From assembly GCA_003427395.1 (NCBI GenBank), contig BFEA01000117.1:1991918-2013075 (forward strand): a DNA stretch of 21,158 bases, given 5' to 3'. Within the stretch, counting starts at the first letter, position 1; the number at the start of each line of letters is the position of its first letter. The notes below the pieces were generated by a model. The model did no database searches and was not told where the DNA came from. It saw only the letters and a program-made list of their open reading frames with translations. The DNA is from Chara braunii (lineage: Eukaryota > Streptophyta > Charophyceae > Charales > Characeae). Shown here one piece after another: positions 1 through 8,992 of this stretch. Both the position numbers and the translations under genes were made by a program.

Positions 1-86
<86 letters not shown>
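1..86. repeat. (GT)n followed by (GA)n compound microsatellite
   Basis: The window opens with about ten GT units that switch directly to about 32 GA units. It is a simple-sequence repeat. The open frame across it, reading Arg-Glu repeats, is an artefact of the dinucleotide repeat. Confidence 0.98.
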
Positions 87-87
<1 letters not shown>

Positions 88-175
88 GGCCAGGGAGGAG
101 GGGGAGGGGGGAGCAGGATGGAGAGGAGGTGGCAAAGAAATGGGAGGAGGAGGAGGAGGAGGTGGCGGACGAATA
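87..175. repeat. purine-rich G/A low-complexity tract
   Basis: The strand is almost all G and A, with long G runs around 93-113 and GGA triplet repeats around 142-163. The G runs could form a quadruplex on the + strand. It is probably a decayed extension of the neighbouring GA microsatellite. No gene is seen here. Confidence 0.75.
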
Positions 176-230
176 AGGGGGTGGTAGCCACAGCGGGCAT
201 CCGCTTGTGGTTACCTAAGACAAACAGGAA

Positions 231-374
231 CTTAGGGGTAAGCCGCTGTGCCTTGTGATATGTCAAGGTGAGCGATGACCAGCCGGAACAGGGATAACAT
301 AGCTTAGGGGTAAGCCGCTGTGCCTTGTGATATGTCAAGGTGAGCGATGACTAGACGGAACAGGGATAACGTAG
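231..374. repeat. two-copy tandem repeat, 72-bp unit
   Basis: Copies at 231-302 and 303-374 differ at only a few positions. Each begins CTTAGGGGTAAGCC and ends near GGGATAAC. The unit length is divisible by three, but the open frame entering it stops inside the first copy, so coding use is unlikely. Confidence 0.95.
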
Positions 375-598
375 CCTTTGCCTTGCGCTGAATAGTGTGC
401 TTGAATGCCTACGCAGTCATACTTTTTTTGTTATGAAGCATGTGGCTCCTGGTCACCTTTGCCAGGGCCATTTTCGTAGAATAGTTGATTTCAGGCATAT
501 TTTGGAGACCATATTCAGGACCTTTCCCTGTTTCTCGAGTGTCCTTTTCTGGTCCAGGGGTCGTGAGCACTCTACCTTGAGAGTCGACATTCTTCCTG

Positions 599-1141
599 GT
601 GGCGCATCTGGCAGGAGAGGGCGGTGCCTCTGAAGGGCCCTGGTCGAAGCACGGGTCACGGTCACCATGCCAACCCATGGGAGTTGTGCACGCAGGCCAT
701 GCTGCTTTTTCCTTTGAGCTCTTTGCTGTGCCAATAGAGGGAACATGGACTGACCAGTCCTATGCAGACGCTTATCAGACCGTCTATAAATATTTCTGGC
801 AGGGATCTGTTCTTATTACTGGCTGTGATCGTTGTCCTGTCTGCAACGTTAAATAGTTCCTGAGGACCTTGGGGGCTGTCCTTAAACTGCCTCTTGATCA
901 GACAGATCAGTTGGATGGAAGGCTCGTTGCACGCGAGGATAAACAAAGGGCAGTGTTGGTCATAAGCGAGTTCCTGGGCACAGGGGTGGGGGCCATTAAT
1001 GCACACCTTAGACACTGCTGCTTGATGATGCGGACAGGCACATTGGATACAGGGGAAGGAAGGTTCCAATTGGTGCTCAACTTCAATCACAATTATTTAT
1101 GTTGTACATACATCTGTGCACGTGATTTATTTTTATTTTGA
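599..1141 (+). pseudogene. possible decayed reading frame, unidentified
   Basis: On the + strand one frame stays open over about 180 codons with a single in-frame TAG at 854-856. The opposite strand also has an uninterrupted 142-codon frame at 662-1090, which is cysteine- and histidine-rich. Neither translation is recognisable. Both strands being open makes a chance effect of composition possible. The interval lies just upstream of the Ty3 remnant, so it may be the flank of that element or of an older repeat. There is no clear start context, and I would not call either frame a gene. Confidence 0.2.
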
Positions 1142-1431
1142 TTAGTTGGTGGATGGACTGCTAACACCTAACAAACAGCTTAGATTAGAACTGTAGTGTT
1201 CTACCATTGCCTGTTCTGTGCTGCGGTGAGTGAAACTAATCGAAGTAGGATTAGATCATGTGCTCAGTTTGTGTATATGTTGTTGATACCTCTTGAACGG
1301 TAGCGTGGTTGACTTGCCGGATATTAAGTTATTTTTAATTATTTTTCAACCCGGTCAGACACAAGGTAGCTGGATATTAAGTGCCGGATATTAAGTGAGG
1401 GCACTAGTGCAGGTAGTGATCTGCCTAGCCG
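1142..1431. other. AT-rich leader before gag, with GGATATTAAGT motif three times
   Basis: The 11-mer GGATATTAAGT occurs at 1319, 1372 and 1386, the last two 14 bp apart. This lies where the 5' LTR end and primer-binding site of the Ty3 element would be expected. No sequence complementary to a tRNA 3' end is visible, and no stretch here recurs at the element's 3' side. The 5' boundary of the element is therefore undefined. Confidence 0.6.
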
Positions 1432-3285
1432 ATGAGCGGTGCAGATAGTGGGGAAGGAACAACTGACGATCGGAGGCAAACACAGCGGGATACACGTAGA
1501 CTTCCGGTAGTGATTCAAGTTCTTTAACCAGGGGACGAGAGAAGGTTCCGGGGCGAAGCAAGGGCCCGACATCTGCAGACAGCTAAGGAGGCAGCAGCAG
1601 CTGCAGAGCGTGCTTTAGCAGAAGCTGCAGTTAGTGCTACAGCTATGGCCGCCCCTGCAGCAACGTCTCAAGGTCCACAAACGTCAGGAACGTTCGTTAT
1701 TTCCTTCATCTCATCTAGTGGGACGAGTGCAGGACCCTCCACTAGTCAGATGGCAGGCTCTCAGTACAGCCAGCCACCTCCGGCCACTTGAGAGGAGTTA
1801 GAACTCCAACAAGTAGAGTTACTCCGCTTACAGTTAGAGAAGCTACTCAAAGAAAAGACCAGATTAGATATTGTAAGGCTAGATTGGAGAGCAAAGAGGC
1901 GGACAAAGATGCATTAGAAGGGATAGATGATGCAACCCTAGATTATGTAGGTCGTCAAGGAAAATCTATTAAATATGAATGAGTATTTTGATAGCCGACT
2001 GGATGGCATCCAGTCAACCCTTGAGCAGATACTGTGGGCCCTGCAGGGAAGGGGAGTACCACTACCTCCCGCACCTAGTGAGCCGAGTGTTCGGCAGCAA
2101 GCAGCTTTTCCATCGCCCGTGCCTTTGCCGACGATGAAAGGTCCCTTTGTTCCACAGTTTAGTCTCCCGCCAGGTGGTACGTCGGCAGCAGCAGCACAAA
2201 CTGCAGCTTCTTCATCCTCAGGTCCAGCTGCCGGCACCATGGGGCGCAGCCTGTTCCACCAATGGGACCACAACATCCTTGGTCCCCCAAGACCCCACTG
2301 AAACTACCTCTTACCTTCTCAGGAGATGAGAAGTATGAGGCACTCGACACTTGGCTGAGGACGGTGCTGGTGTGGGTAAGGGCAAAAAGGACGTTGCTAG
2401 AAGAAGAGGTGATCACTGCCGACTTGTATCTTGAGGGATGGACAACAAGGTGGCTAGATGGGATAGTGGTATCCGAAGGGTATGGTCGGCGAATGAATGA
2501 CTGGGCAAGGACCCACAAATTAGAGAGCTTAATGGCGTTGGTAGAAATGCGATGGCACAACCCTCAACGGGCCCAACAGGCCACTGATGCGTTGGCCCGG
2601 CTTGAGACCAGAAGGTACAAGTCCGCGTGAGAACTTACCAGTGCTTTGGAGAAACTCGTTGTCGTCCCTGGAGTCGGCTATGACCGACAGGTGTTGTTGA
2701 CCATGTTTCTTAGATGTCTTCCCACATACATCAATAATCTGATGGTTAGTGAGGCTAGCATTCACCTTCGACTCCTTCAACAAGAAGGCCTTGGATTTAG
2801 AGGCTAAGCTACGGGGAACACAAACACTTGTGATGGATGGAAGGAAGAAGAAGACCCCACAAGAATGGAAGAAGAAGGGTAGTCGATTGATGATAGTTGA
2901 TTCCGATGGGAATCAAACCGAGATCGATGATCTCTTTGATTTTGTGGCGGTCACAAAGATAGGCAGCCAGGAGAGTGCAGAGGGTGGCAACCTCACTTGC
3001 ATGACCAAAGGTAAGGCAGCTGGCCGCGACAAGGGCGGCCAAGGGCAGGCCCAAAGCTCAAACAAGACTTCGGGTTGGGTGAGGGCGGGCTTGGATCAGG
3101 ATGTGTGGAGGGATCGGTACTCTCAAGGAGCTTGCATCTTCTGCGGCGAATACGCCTATCAACAGTTTCGATGTAAGAACGCGAAGTTCGCTCAAAAGAT
3201 CGCGTCCAAAGGTGGTTTTGGGGGATCTTTCGCCCAAAATGCTGCTTCTACGAGCAGCAATCAGGGAAACACATCCGGCCAATAG
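1432..3285 (+). pseudogene. gag: gag remnant: capsid region plus zinc knuckle
   Basis: The start is the ATG at 1432, because that frame leads into an Ala-rich linker and then a Glu/Leu/Lys-rich coiled-coil-like segment (about 1790-1905). In-frame stops lie at 1525-1527, 1789-1791 and 2628-2630. Frameshifts occur near 1900, 1975, 2245 and 2750. Residues from about 2300 to 2760 resemble a retrotransposon Gag capsid domain, with conserved Trp and helix-rich spacing. A CCHC zinc knuckle lies at 3133-3174 (Cys-x2-Cys-x4-Tyr-x4-Cys). The expected His codon reads TAT, one transition from CAT, so zinc and RNA binding should be lost. The tail is Gly/Ser/Asn-rich and stops at 3283-3285. In a working element Gag forms the cytoplasmic particle and packages the RNA. 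Confidence 0.88.
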
Positions 3286-3740
3286 AAGTTACAGCTGATT
3301 CTACTCATGTTGAGGTGGCTGACGTATCCTCGCCACTTCAGGATTTGGCCGAGGCTATCGTCTCACCTGTCACCATGCAACCACATCTAGACCAAACAAC
3401 TCTTGTTCGTTGGATGTGTCTGAAGCCTTAGAAGACTTAGAAACTGAGTGGTCGGCAAGAGACCCTTGTGAGTCTAGGGTGGCACTGTCAAGAGGTCTTA
3501 GAGGGGAGCACTTCATTTTGGAAGTCGGTGTACGTGGCCGCAAGTGTGGTGCCTTCGTAGACATCGGCTCCACGCGGAACTACCCAAGTCGTGACTGCGT
3601 TGAGAAACTGCGCCTAGGGGACCGAGTGCAACGCTTGGGTAAATCTGTAACATCTAACCTAGCCAACAAAGAGCGCATGGTTGTCAATGACTACGTCAAG
3701 GACGTGGTCTGCACCTTCAGGAGTCGTAGACAAGGAGATA
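3286..3740 (+). pseudogene. pol: aspartic protease region of pol, decayed
   Basis: The best frame starts around 3410 and carries a retropepsin-like segment. The active-site block at 3560-3571 reads Asp-Ile-Gly-Ser, where the family has Asp-Thr/Ser-Gly-Ala/Thr, followed by Thr-Arg-Asn-Tyr. The Ile in place of Thr/Ser should damage catalysis. From about 3730 the sequence jumps abruptly into the linker that precedes reverse transcriptase, and the frame changes. The C-terminal half of the protease is therefore probably deleted. In intact elements this enzyme processes the Gag-Pol polyprotein inside the particle. Confidence 0.75.
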
Positions 3741-4312
3741 GTCCTTGCCATAGAAATCATCCCAGGTAGCAAGACACCAAAGGGAAGAATCTATAGGATG
3801 GCTCCGACCGAGTTAGACGAGCTTCGGCGGCAACTGAAAGAGCTCGCAGAGAAGGGTTGGATCCGGCTTAGTAACTCCCCTTCGGCTTGCCTGTCTTATT
3901 TGACCCGAAGAAGGGGGGGACCATGAGGATGTGCATTGATTATAGAAACCTCAATGCCATCACTGTTAAAAACGTAGAGCCTCTACCACTTATCGACGAC
4001 CTACTGGATAGGGTGCGAGGGTGTGAGTACTTTACAAAGATAAACTTAAAATCCAGCTACCATCAGATTGCCATTAGACCAGAGGACCAACACAAAACTG
4101 CTTTTTAGACCAGGTACAGCCTGTACGAGTTTGTGGTGATGCCCTTTGACCTTTGCAATGGGCCGGGTGCATTCCAACACGCCATGAATAGGATATGCCA
4201 TGACTACTTGGATAAGTTTATCGTCGTGTACCTTGACGACATTCTTATCTTTAGTAGAACTGTCGAGGAGCATGCTCAACATGTAGAAACAATACTTTCA
4301 CTCCTACGATAA
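3741..4312 (+). pseudogene. pol: reverse transcriptase domain, decayed
   Basis: This is the fingers-palm region of a Ty3/gypsy reverse transcriptase. The linker (IPGSKTPKGRIYRM) is in one frame at 3740-3880. From 3887 a second frame carries CIDYRNLN, then the D-x-K-SSYHQI motif, then the catalytic YLDD box at 4229-4240, intact. An in-frame TAG at 4106-4108 sits where family members have Arg before Thr-Arg-Tyr, and a TAA ends the frame at 4310-4312. The usual Pro-Phe-Gly-Leu is Pro-Phe-Asp-Leu here. A small frameshift near 3885 separates the linker from the palm. The copy cannot be translated through, although its active-site aspartates remain. Confidence 0.96.
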
Positions 4313-5186
4313 CACAAGTATAAGATCAATTTTAGAGAAATGTGAGTTCGGTCGCACTAAAATCTTGTACTTCGGTCATGAGATATCTGCGGAAGGGATT
4401 AGGCTTGGAGGTGCAAAGGTGGCTAGCATACGTAACTGGCCACGACTACAGTCTGTGACCGAGGTCAGATCATTCTTAGGGATGTGTGTCTACTATCGCA
4501 ACTTTGTGAAGAACTCTAGTACGGTTGCCTCCCCTTTGATTGATCTAACACGCCTTGACACACCATGGGAATGGACTGACGAGTGTGAAGCAGCCTTCAA
4601 GCGTTCGAAGCATGCTCTCACGCACCATGAGGTTCTCATGGCCCCCGATCCTGAAAGGCTGTTCGTTGTGACGACCGATGCAAGCCAATATGGCATTGGC
4701 GCGGTGCAGGCTCAACAGGAAAGGAAGAAGCTGAGGCCGATCGAGTACACGAGCAAGAAGATGCCATCAAAGAAGTTGGCGAAGTCCACCTACGAAAGGG
4801 AACTCTTTGCCCTCTACAAAGCACTTGCCCACTGGAGACACTATCCGTTGGGAAGGTTTTCCTACTTAAGAACCGATCATTAGACACTCAAGAGGATCAA
4901 GACACAACCTGTCCTCTTTGACACATTCAAACGCTGGAGTGAAGCCATAGAACAGTATGACTTCAAGCTAGATTACGTGAAGGGAGAGTACAACAAGGTT
5001 GTGGATGTGCTATCACGTAGGACAGATTACCTGGGTGCGCTAATAACTGAGTTTGGACAATCTGACGATGTAACTCGATCAATGGTGGAAGCCTACAAGG
5101 AATACCCCGTCACGATGGACATCATACGCAAACTTGAGGCCCAAGACAAGGCCACACTCTTTTTGGAAAAGGCGGGGTTCAAATGA
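4313..5186 (+). pseudogene. pol: reverse transcriptase thumb/connection and RNase H
   Basis: A single frame runs from about 4318 to the TGA at 5184-5186, with one internal TAG at 4881-4883. It starts with the connection segment (FGHEIS, then SFLGMCVYYRNF) and continues into RNase H. The first RNase H aspartate is in TTDAS at 4677-4679. It is followed by the YERELFALYKA helix with its Glu, the Asp of TDH just before the TAG, and a final Asp in VVDVLSRR, where most relatives have ADALSRR. All four acidic residues of the RNase H core are therefore still encoded. In an intact element this domain degrades the RNA strand and leaves the polypurine primer. Confidence 0.95.
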
Positions 5187-6198
5187 TTAGTTCCATCTAG
5201 GGAGATTTTTCGTAGTTTGTTTGTAGGAGAATGTCATAATGCAACTGAGCACTTTGGTTACAAGAAAACGAGTGCTAACTTAGTACAACGTTTCTGGTGG
5301 CCTGATATGCTTGATGAAGCGAAAAAGTATGTCCAGACTTGGGTTACTCGAGCCCTTGCCCATTCCTGCTGGTCCCAAACAACGCGTATCCATGGACTTC
5401 ATGGACACACTCGTGAGCAGCAAGAGTGAGGCACATCTTCCTCATAGTTGACAGGTTTACGAAGTACGCTAGACTAACTGCCATATCGGAAACAGCGAGG
5501 ACGGATCACATCATCAAGTTATTTATAGATAATTGGGTGTGTGATTTCCGACTGCCCAAGTCCATCGTTAGTGATAGAGATGTTCGTTTCACCAACGAGA
5601 TGTTGCTGAACAGATGGGCAGCCAACTCCAAATGACTTCAGGGAATCATCCCGAAGCCAACGGTCAAGCTGAACAAATGAACCGTGTGGTGAGTATCTGC
5701 TGAGGCATTACATTAAGCCCAGCCAGAATGACTGGGATGAGAAGTTGCCGCTCACTGCCAGTCTGGACAACAACGCTTTACATAGCACCACCGACGTCAA
5801 TCCGAATCAGCTGCATTTGGGGTGGAAGCCTAGATCTGCTCTAGACTTCCTCCTGTCGGAAAACCGATCTGCTGCAACTCCTGGAACCATAGAATTCGGT
5901 GTCCAATATGAGAAGTTGCAGCAGGCTGTCGAGCACACTAAGCAATGATTGCTTCTGAGAACAAATATCGACGACGATTCACATTTCAGGTAGGGGAACG
6001 TGTTTGTGTCAAGGCTAGTGAACTAGGACAAGAGTTCAACATCTCTAGGAAACTAATGCCTCAGTACTTTGGTCCTTGGGAATGGATATCGTGGGTAATG
6101 AGTTGGACGGTCCCTCGTACGTTATTCGAATCCCTGGTCACTTGCGTACTTACCCTGTGTTTCATGCCTCAACGCTTGCACCTGTCGTTGAGACATAA
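5187..6198 (+). pseudogene. pol: integrase remnant (HHCC, DDE core, C-terminal domain)
   Basis: The zinc-binding HHCC domain begins with His at 5235 and 5250 (HNATEHFG), but the first Cys is replaced by Trp and the second is lost, so the finger is broken. The core follows in three frames: Asp at 5395 in SMDFMDT, Asp at 5573 in SDRDVRF, and Glu at 5653 in HPEANGQAE. Asp and Glu are only 80 nt apart instead of about 108 nt for a DX35E core. Around 28 nt are therefore missing, which explains the frame change near 5600. From 5745 the C-terminal part reads QLHLGWKPRSALDF, then GERV and PQYFGPWE. It shifts frame at about 6080 and reaches a TAA at 6196-6198. Confidence 0.94.
6059..6195 (+). repeat. 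source arm of 137-bp inverted duplication (integrase C-terminus)
   Basis: This stretch recurs as its reverse complement at 6595-6731 with only a few mismatches. It encodes the MDIVGNELDGPSYV segment of the integrase C-terminal domain. The same peptide is readable on the minus strand downstream. Confidence 0.95.
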
Positions 6199-6465
6199 CA
6201 GTTCCCATCAAGAAGATCAATGCTGCCGCCAACCATGGATGGCCACGTGGACGTCGATGACATTTTGGAGCACAAAGATATGCCTGTTGCCAAGCCTGTT
6301 GGTAGAGGAAGACCGCCGAAACCGAAGAGGGAGTACTGGGTCATATTCAGGCATTACACAGATCCAAAAGAAGACCGATGGTTCACAAGAGAGGAACTGA
6401 TTGAAACAAGCCCTCAAACCGCGACACATTATGAAAGAAGGTTAAAGGGGAAGGCTCCTGCTTAA
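6199..6465 (+). pseudogene. pol: chromodomain-like C-terminus of integrase
   Basis: After the TAA at 6196 the same frame stays open to the stop ending at 6465. It encodes VDDILEHKD, a basic Pro/Gly/Arg linker, then a segment with the pattern Tyr-x-Val-x-Phe-x-His-Tyr...Trp-Phe-Thr-x-Glu-Glu-Leu. The aromatic residues and the W-x3-E-E-L end match a chromodomain-like fold as found at the C-terminus of chromoviral integrases, which steers integration to particular chromatin. The fit is by eye. The last part of this segment is present again at 6731-6882 in a direct duplication. Confidence 0.7.
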
Positions 6466-6584
6466 GAAGCATGGTAGCAGACTTTGAAAGCTAAGGGGGA
6501 TGGAATATGAGGAATGTGCCCTCACGGGGCCGTAGCCAACATGCATATGATATGGGTTGTGGCCCCCAGCAAGCATCGTGCCCA
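6318..6584 (+). repeat. 267-bp direct repeat, copy 1 (chromodomain tail plus 3' UTR)
   Basis: Starts at GAAACCGAAGAGG and ends at GTGCCCA. It spans the end of pol, its stop, and about 120 bp of 3' untranslated sequence. The second copy lies 413 bp downstream, has the same length, and shows only scattered substitutions. Confidence 0.95.
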
Positions 6585-6594
6585 AGGGGGGCCG

Positions 6595-6731
6595 TGTCTC
6601 AACGACAGGTGCAAGCGTTGAGGCATGGAACACAGGGTAAGTACGCAAGTGACCAGGGATTCGAATAACGTACGAGGGACCGTCCAACTCATTACCCACG
6701 ATATCCATTCCCGAGGATCAAAGTACTGAGG
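6595..6731 (-). repeat. inverted copy of 6059-6195
   Basis: This is the reverse complement of the integrase C-terminal segment at 6059-6195, placed exactly between the two 267-bp direct copies. It has no stop where the + copy has TAA at 6196, because the homology ends just before it. The minus-strand frame at 6442-6708 is therefore an old pol fragment, not a gene. Confidence 0.95.
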
Positions 6732-6997
6732 AAACCGAAGAGGGAGTACCAGGTCATATTCTGGCATTACACAGATCCAAAAGAAGACCGATGGTTCACA
6801 AGAGAGGAACTGATTGAAACAAGCCCTCAAACCGCGACAAATTATGAAAGAAGGTTAAAGGGGAAGGCTCCTGCTTAAGAAGCATGGTAGCGGACTTTCA
6901 AAGCTAAGGGGGATGGAATATGAGGAATGTGCCCTCACAGGGCCGTAGCCAACATGCATATGATATGGGTTGTGGCCCCCAGCAAGCATCGTGCCCA
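6731..6997 (+). repeat. 267-bp direct repeat, copy 2
   Basis: Duplicate of 6318-6584, abutting the inverted integrase fragment. It carries a second copy of the end of the chromodomain-like frame without the upstream part, so it is not translatable as a protein. Confidence 0.95.
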
Positions 6998-7179
6998 CCC
7001 TAAGTGAAGGCGGGCCTTAATATCCATGAGAGGCCCTTATCTCAACATTTTCCAATATGGGTATCGGACAGTTGCAGCACGCTTGTTGGTTGAATTGCAA
7101 TGTGAGCCTCTTCTTGGGCTCGTTCCGGAGACAACAGTTGCGTAAAGCGGTAGAGTCCAGGGTCGGGTGGTTGCGGCAC
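6998..7179. other. unassigned spacer
   Basis: No coding frame, repeat or RNA recognised. It separates the duplicated Ty3 3' end from the dispersed repeat at 7180. Confidence 0.5.
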
Positions 7180-7546
7180 GGGCACATGAAGTGTGAGGCC
7201 GACATATCATGAAGTGGCCACTTTCGAATCAGAACGCAGCATTGTCATCACAAAGGCCCAGCGAGCCAATGAGAAGACGACAAACACTTGGAGCCTCGAG
7301 GCTGCTTGGAAGTGCCCAACCAGAAAGGGCCCATGCCCCCCAGTTGTGCCTGGACGCAGACACTAGGGCCCGATCGGAAGCTACTGGGAGCTTCCTCAGC
7401 CAGGCCCACATAGCCAAACTGGGCTGCAACTTCCATATAGGAAGGTCGCTGGCCTAGCTGAGGTTATTCTGGCCTAGGCAGGCAGTGTGGACACTTAGTT
7501 GCGTTGTTGCGCAAGTGTCTGCATTCATGCTGCTGGCTGGGGCCCA
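7180..7546 (+). repeat. dispersed direct repeat, copy 1 (possible LTR)
   Basis: The sequence from GGGCACATGAAGTG to GGCTGGGGCCCA recurs in the same orientation at 15507-15876, about 90% identical by eye. Taken from 7187 it begins TG and ends CA, as LTRs do. No 4-6 bp target duplication flanks the pair, and no TGG-type primer-binding site follows this copy. It contains CTTCCATATAGGAAG, with a perfect CArg-type core CCATATAGG at 7433-7441. Open frames inside it are not conserved between the copies, so it is probably non-coding. Confidence 0.9.
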
Positions 7547-8228
7547 TACTGTCGGAGGGCTCGGTGTTCCGGCCCTTCTGTGTGCCAGACTCCCGCTCAG
7601 TACCAGCTCCTTGTTCAGACGTCCGTGGCCGTCGGGCTGTTCCCGAACCTCCGCGGTTCACTTGGTATACCCAGGTTGTAACCTGCTACGGACCAGTCCA
7701 GTTGGCGTTCAACTTAGCAAAAGTTTGGGGGTGCGCCACTGGGCTTTCCCTTGGTCCACGCAGGCGCGCCGCCCTGCTGTGCAGCAGGGCACTACCGGCC
7801 TGTGGCTGTGGTAGCTGCCGGGCTCGCCCAGGGGCGCAAGGGTAGAGGGAGCAGGGTGTTCCTTTCTACTGCGGGCCGAGTGTCTCCTAGTGGGGTTATG
7901 GGATAGATGCACAAGGTTGCTATCGTTGTCAAGCAAAAGGGGATTAGGAAACGAGGGGAAAAGGGGAGTAAAAAGCAAAACAAAAAGGGATTATGTGCCC
8001 GACCCGTGCGCTGATCTGGACCTCCGCTTTAGCTTGAGAAGATTTAGCGGTTTTAGGGCGCAGTGGCGTTATAGATTTCTTCCTATTACTATTTCTATTA
8101 CTGCTGTTATTGTTATTATTACTAAGTTTTCTTCAGGTCCTTTCGGCATGTCATTTCATGGGGGGGGCAACTGTTCTATTTCGAGCTGTGGCCACCGTCT
8201 GATGGTCTAGACGGGCCCGACCCTTCAC
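7547..8228. other. unassigned, with a TTA/TTG low-complexity tract
   Basis: Overlapping open frames around 7485-7845 exist in several phases of a GC-rich stretch and none is recognisable. At about 8084-8123 there is a TATTACT/TTATTA low-complexity run, followed by a run of nine G at 8160-8168. No gene called. Confidence 0.5.
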
Positions 8229-8434
8229 TTTTCACCCTGAGGCTGGATTGTTTGGCTGAGTACCGCGTAGTGGGAACCCAAAAGAGGGGGTAACCTGCAG
8301 CCGCTTCGGTAGGAAGCCTATCACCCCCCGGTTTTCACCCTGAGGCTGGATTGTTTGGCTGAGTACCGCGTAGTGGGACCCCAAAAGAGGGGGTAACCCG
8401 CAGCCGCTTCGGTAGGAAGCCTATCACCCCCCGG
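8229..8434. repeat. two-copy tandem repeat, 103-bp unit
   Basis: Copies at 8229-8331 and 8332-8434 are almost identical; GGGAACCCA against GGGACCCCA and TAACCTG against TAACCCG are the visible differences. Each contains TGGCTGAGTACC, which loosely resembles a Pol III A box in its first nine bases, but no B box was found. The unit is not a multiple of three and has no consistent frame. Confidence 0.96.
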
Positions 8435-8464
8435 TGGGAGGTCATAAGCCCCCTCCTTACCACC
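8433..8464 (+). other. stem-loop directly after the 103-bp repeat
   Basis: GGTG GGAGG pairs with CCTCC...CACC across a short loop, giving a 9-bp stem with a 4-nt bulge. It lies immediately after the second repeat copy and before more GC-rich, repeat-free sequence. Confidence 0.5.
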
Positions 8465-8625
8465 GGAGACGAGTACCCATTAGTGGTAGCCCTTAAACGA
8501 TTTATGAGGGAACTGAAATGTCGCGTGGTATCCCGTTATGGGACCGCCGCACCAGCTGAGCGTCACTTCAGAAACGAAAGGGCCGCGATGGACGGCAGAG
8601 AGCACTGCGGGTAATATGACCGTTG

Positions 8626-8651
8626 GGGTGCGGCCTCGCACCCTCCTTTTT
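8626..8651 (+). terminator. hairpin plus T run (possible Pol III-type end)
   Basis: GGGTGCG at 8626-8632 pairs perfectly with CGCACCC at 8637-8643 around a GCCT loop. After CTCC come five T residues at 8647-8651 and further T-rich sequence. Pol III ends transcription at T runs, so this could close a structured RNA that includes 8229-8640. The sequence turns sharply AT-rich right after it. No promoter elements confirm this. Confidence 0.35.
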
Positions 8652-8768
8652 GTTCTTTTAACTGTTTTAATAATTTCCTAAGTCCTAATTATTAATATTT
8701 AGAGTTTTTAGTGTCAGTCGAATCGGATCCCTCGCTCAAAACATGAGGATCGCAGAGAGTAGCGACCC

Positions 8769-8777
8769 TATAAAAGG
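8769..8777 (+). promoter_or_regulatory. TATA box candidate (TATAAAAGG)
   Basis: CCCTATAAAAGGTGGGGG is a strong match to a Pol II TATA box in a G-rich setting. Transcription would start near 8800, about 190 bp before the unidentified frame that begins at 8993. No other promoter element was recognised. Confidence 0.45.
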
Positions 8778-8992
8778 TGGGGGAGATACGTCGTTGGCTA
8801 TTTGGATGTGGGCAGTTCCCGTTACGCTGAGCACGGGTGAGTCTGAGAGGGAGAGCTGGGCGGCAAAGTGGGCGCGTGACTTGATTTGTGTGTGCCTGCC
8901 CTGCATGTTCAGTCCTAGCTTTTTTGGGCCTGTAAGCCTAGTATCACACAGGGTCTGTTAGTAGGGGTTTTGGCTATTGGAGATAGGAAGCG

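Larger units (their letters stand above)
1432..6997 (+). mobile_element. Ty3/gypsy (chromovirus-like) LTR retrotransposon remnant
   Basis: Gag, protease, reverse transcriptase, RNase H, integrase and a chromodomain-like C-terminus follow one another in the order of Ty3/gypsy elements, where integrase comes after RNase H. In Ty1/copia it would come before reverse transcriptase. The coding sequence moves through all three frames with numerous in-frame stops, so the copy cannot make a full polyprotein. Several catalytic residues survive, which suggests decay after insertion. A purine-rich stretch, AAGCTAAGGGGGATGGAA, near 6489-6506 could be the remains of a polypurine tract. LTRs were not recognised at either end. 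The 3' end has been duplicated and partly inverted. Confidence 0.93.

Noticed and set aside
1-258. 85-codon frame beginning in the microsatellite
   Set aside because: Arg-Glu and Gly-Arg repeats arise from GA and GGA repeats. No independent support.
290-372. CAGGGATAAC resembling the conserved large-subunit rRNA segment or a homing-endonuclease target
   Set aside because: Only about ten bases match and the flanks do not resemble rRNA or the full target site.
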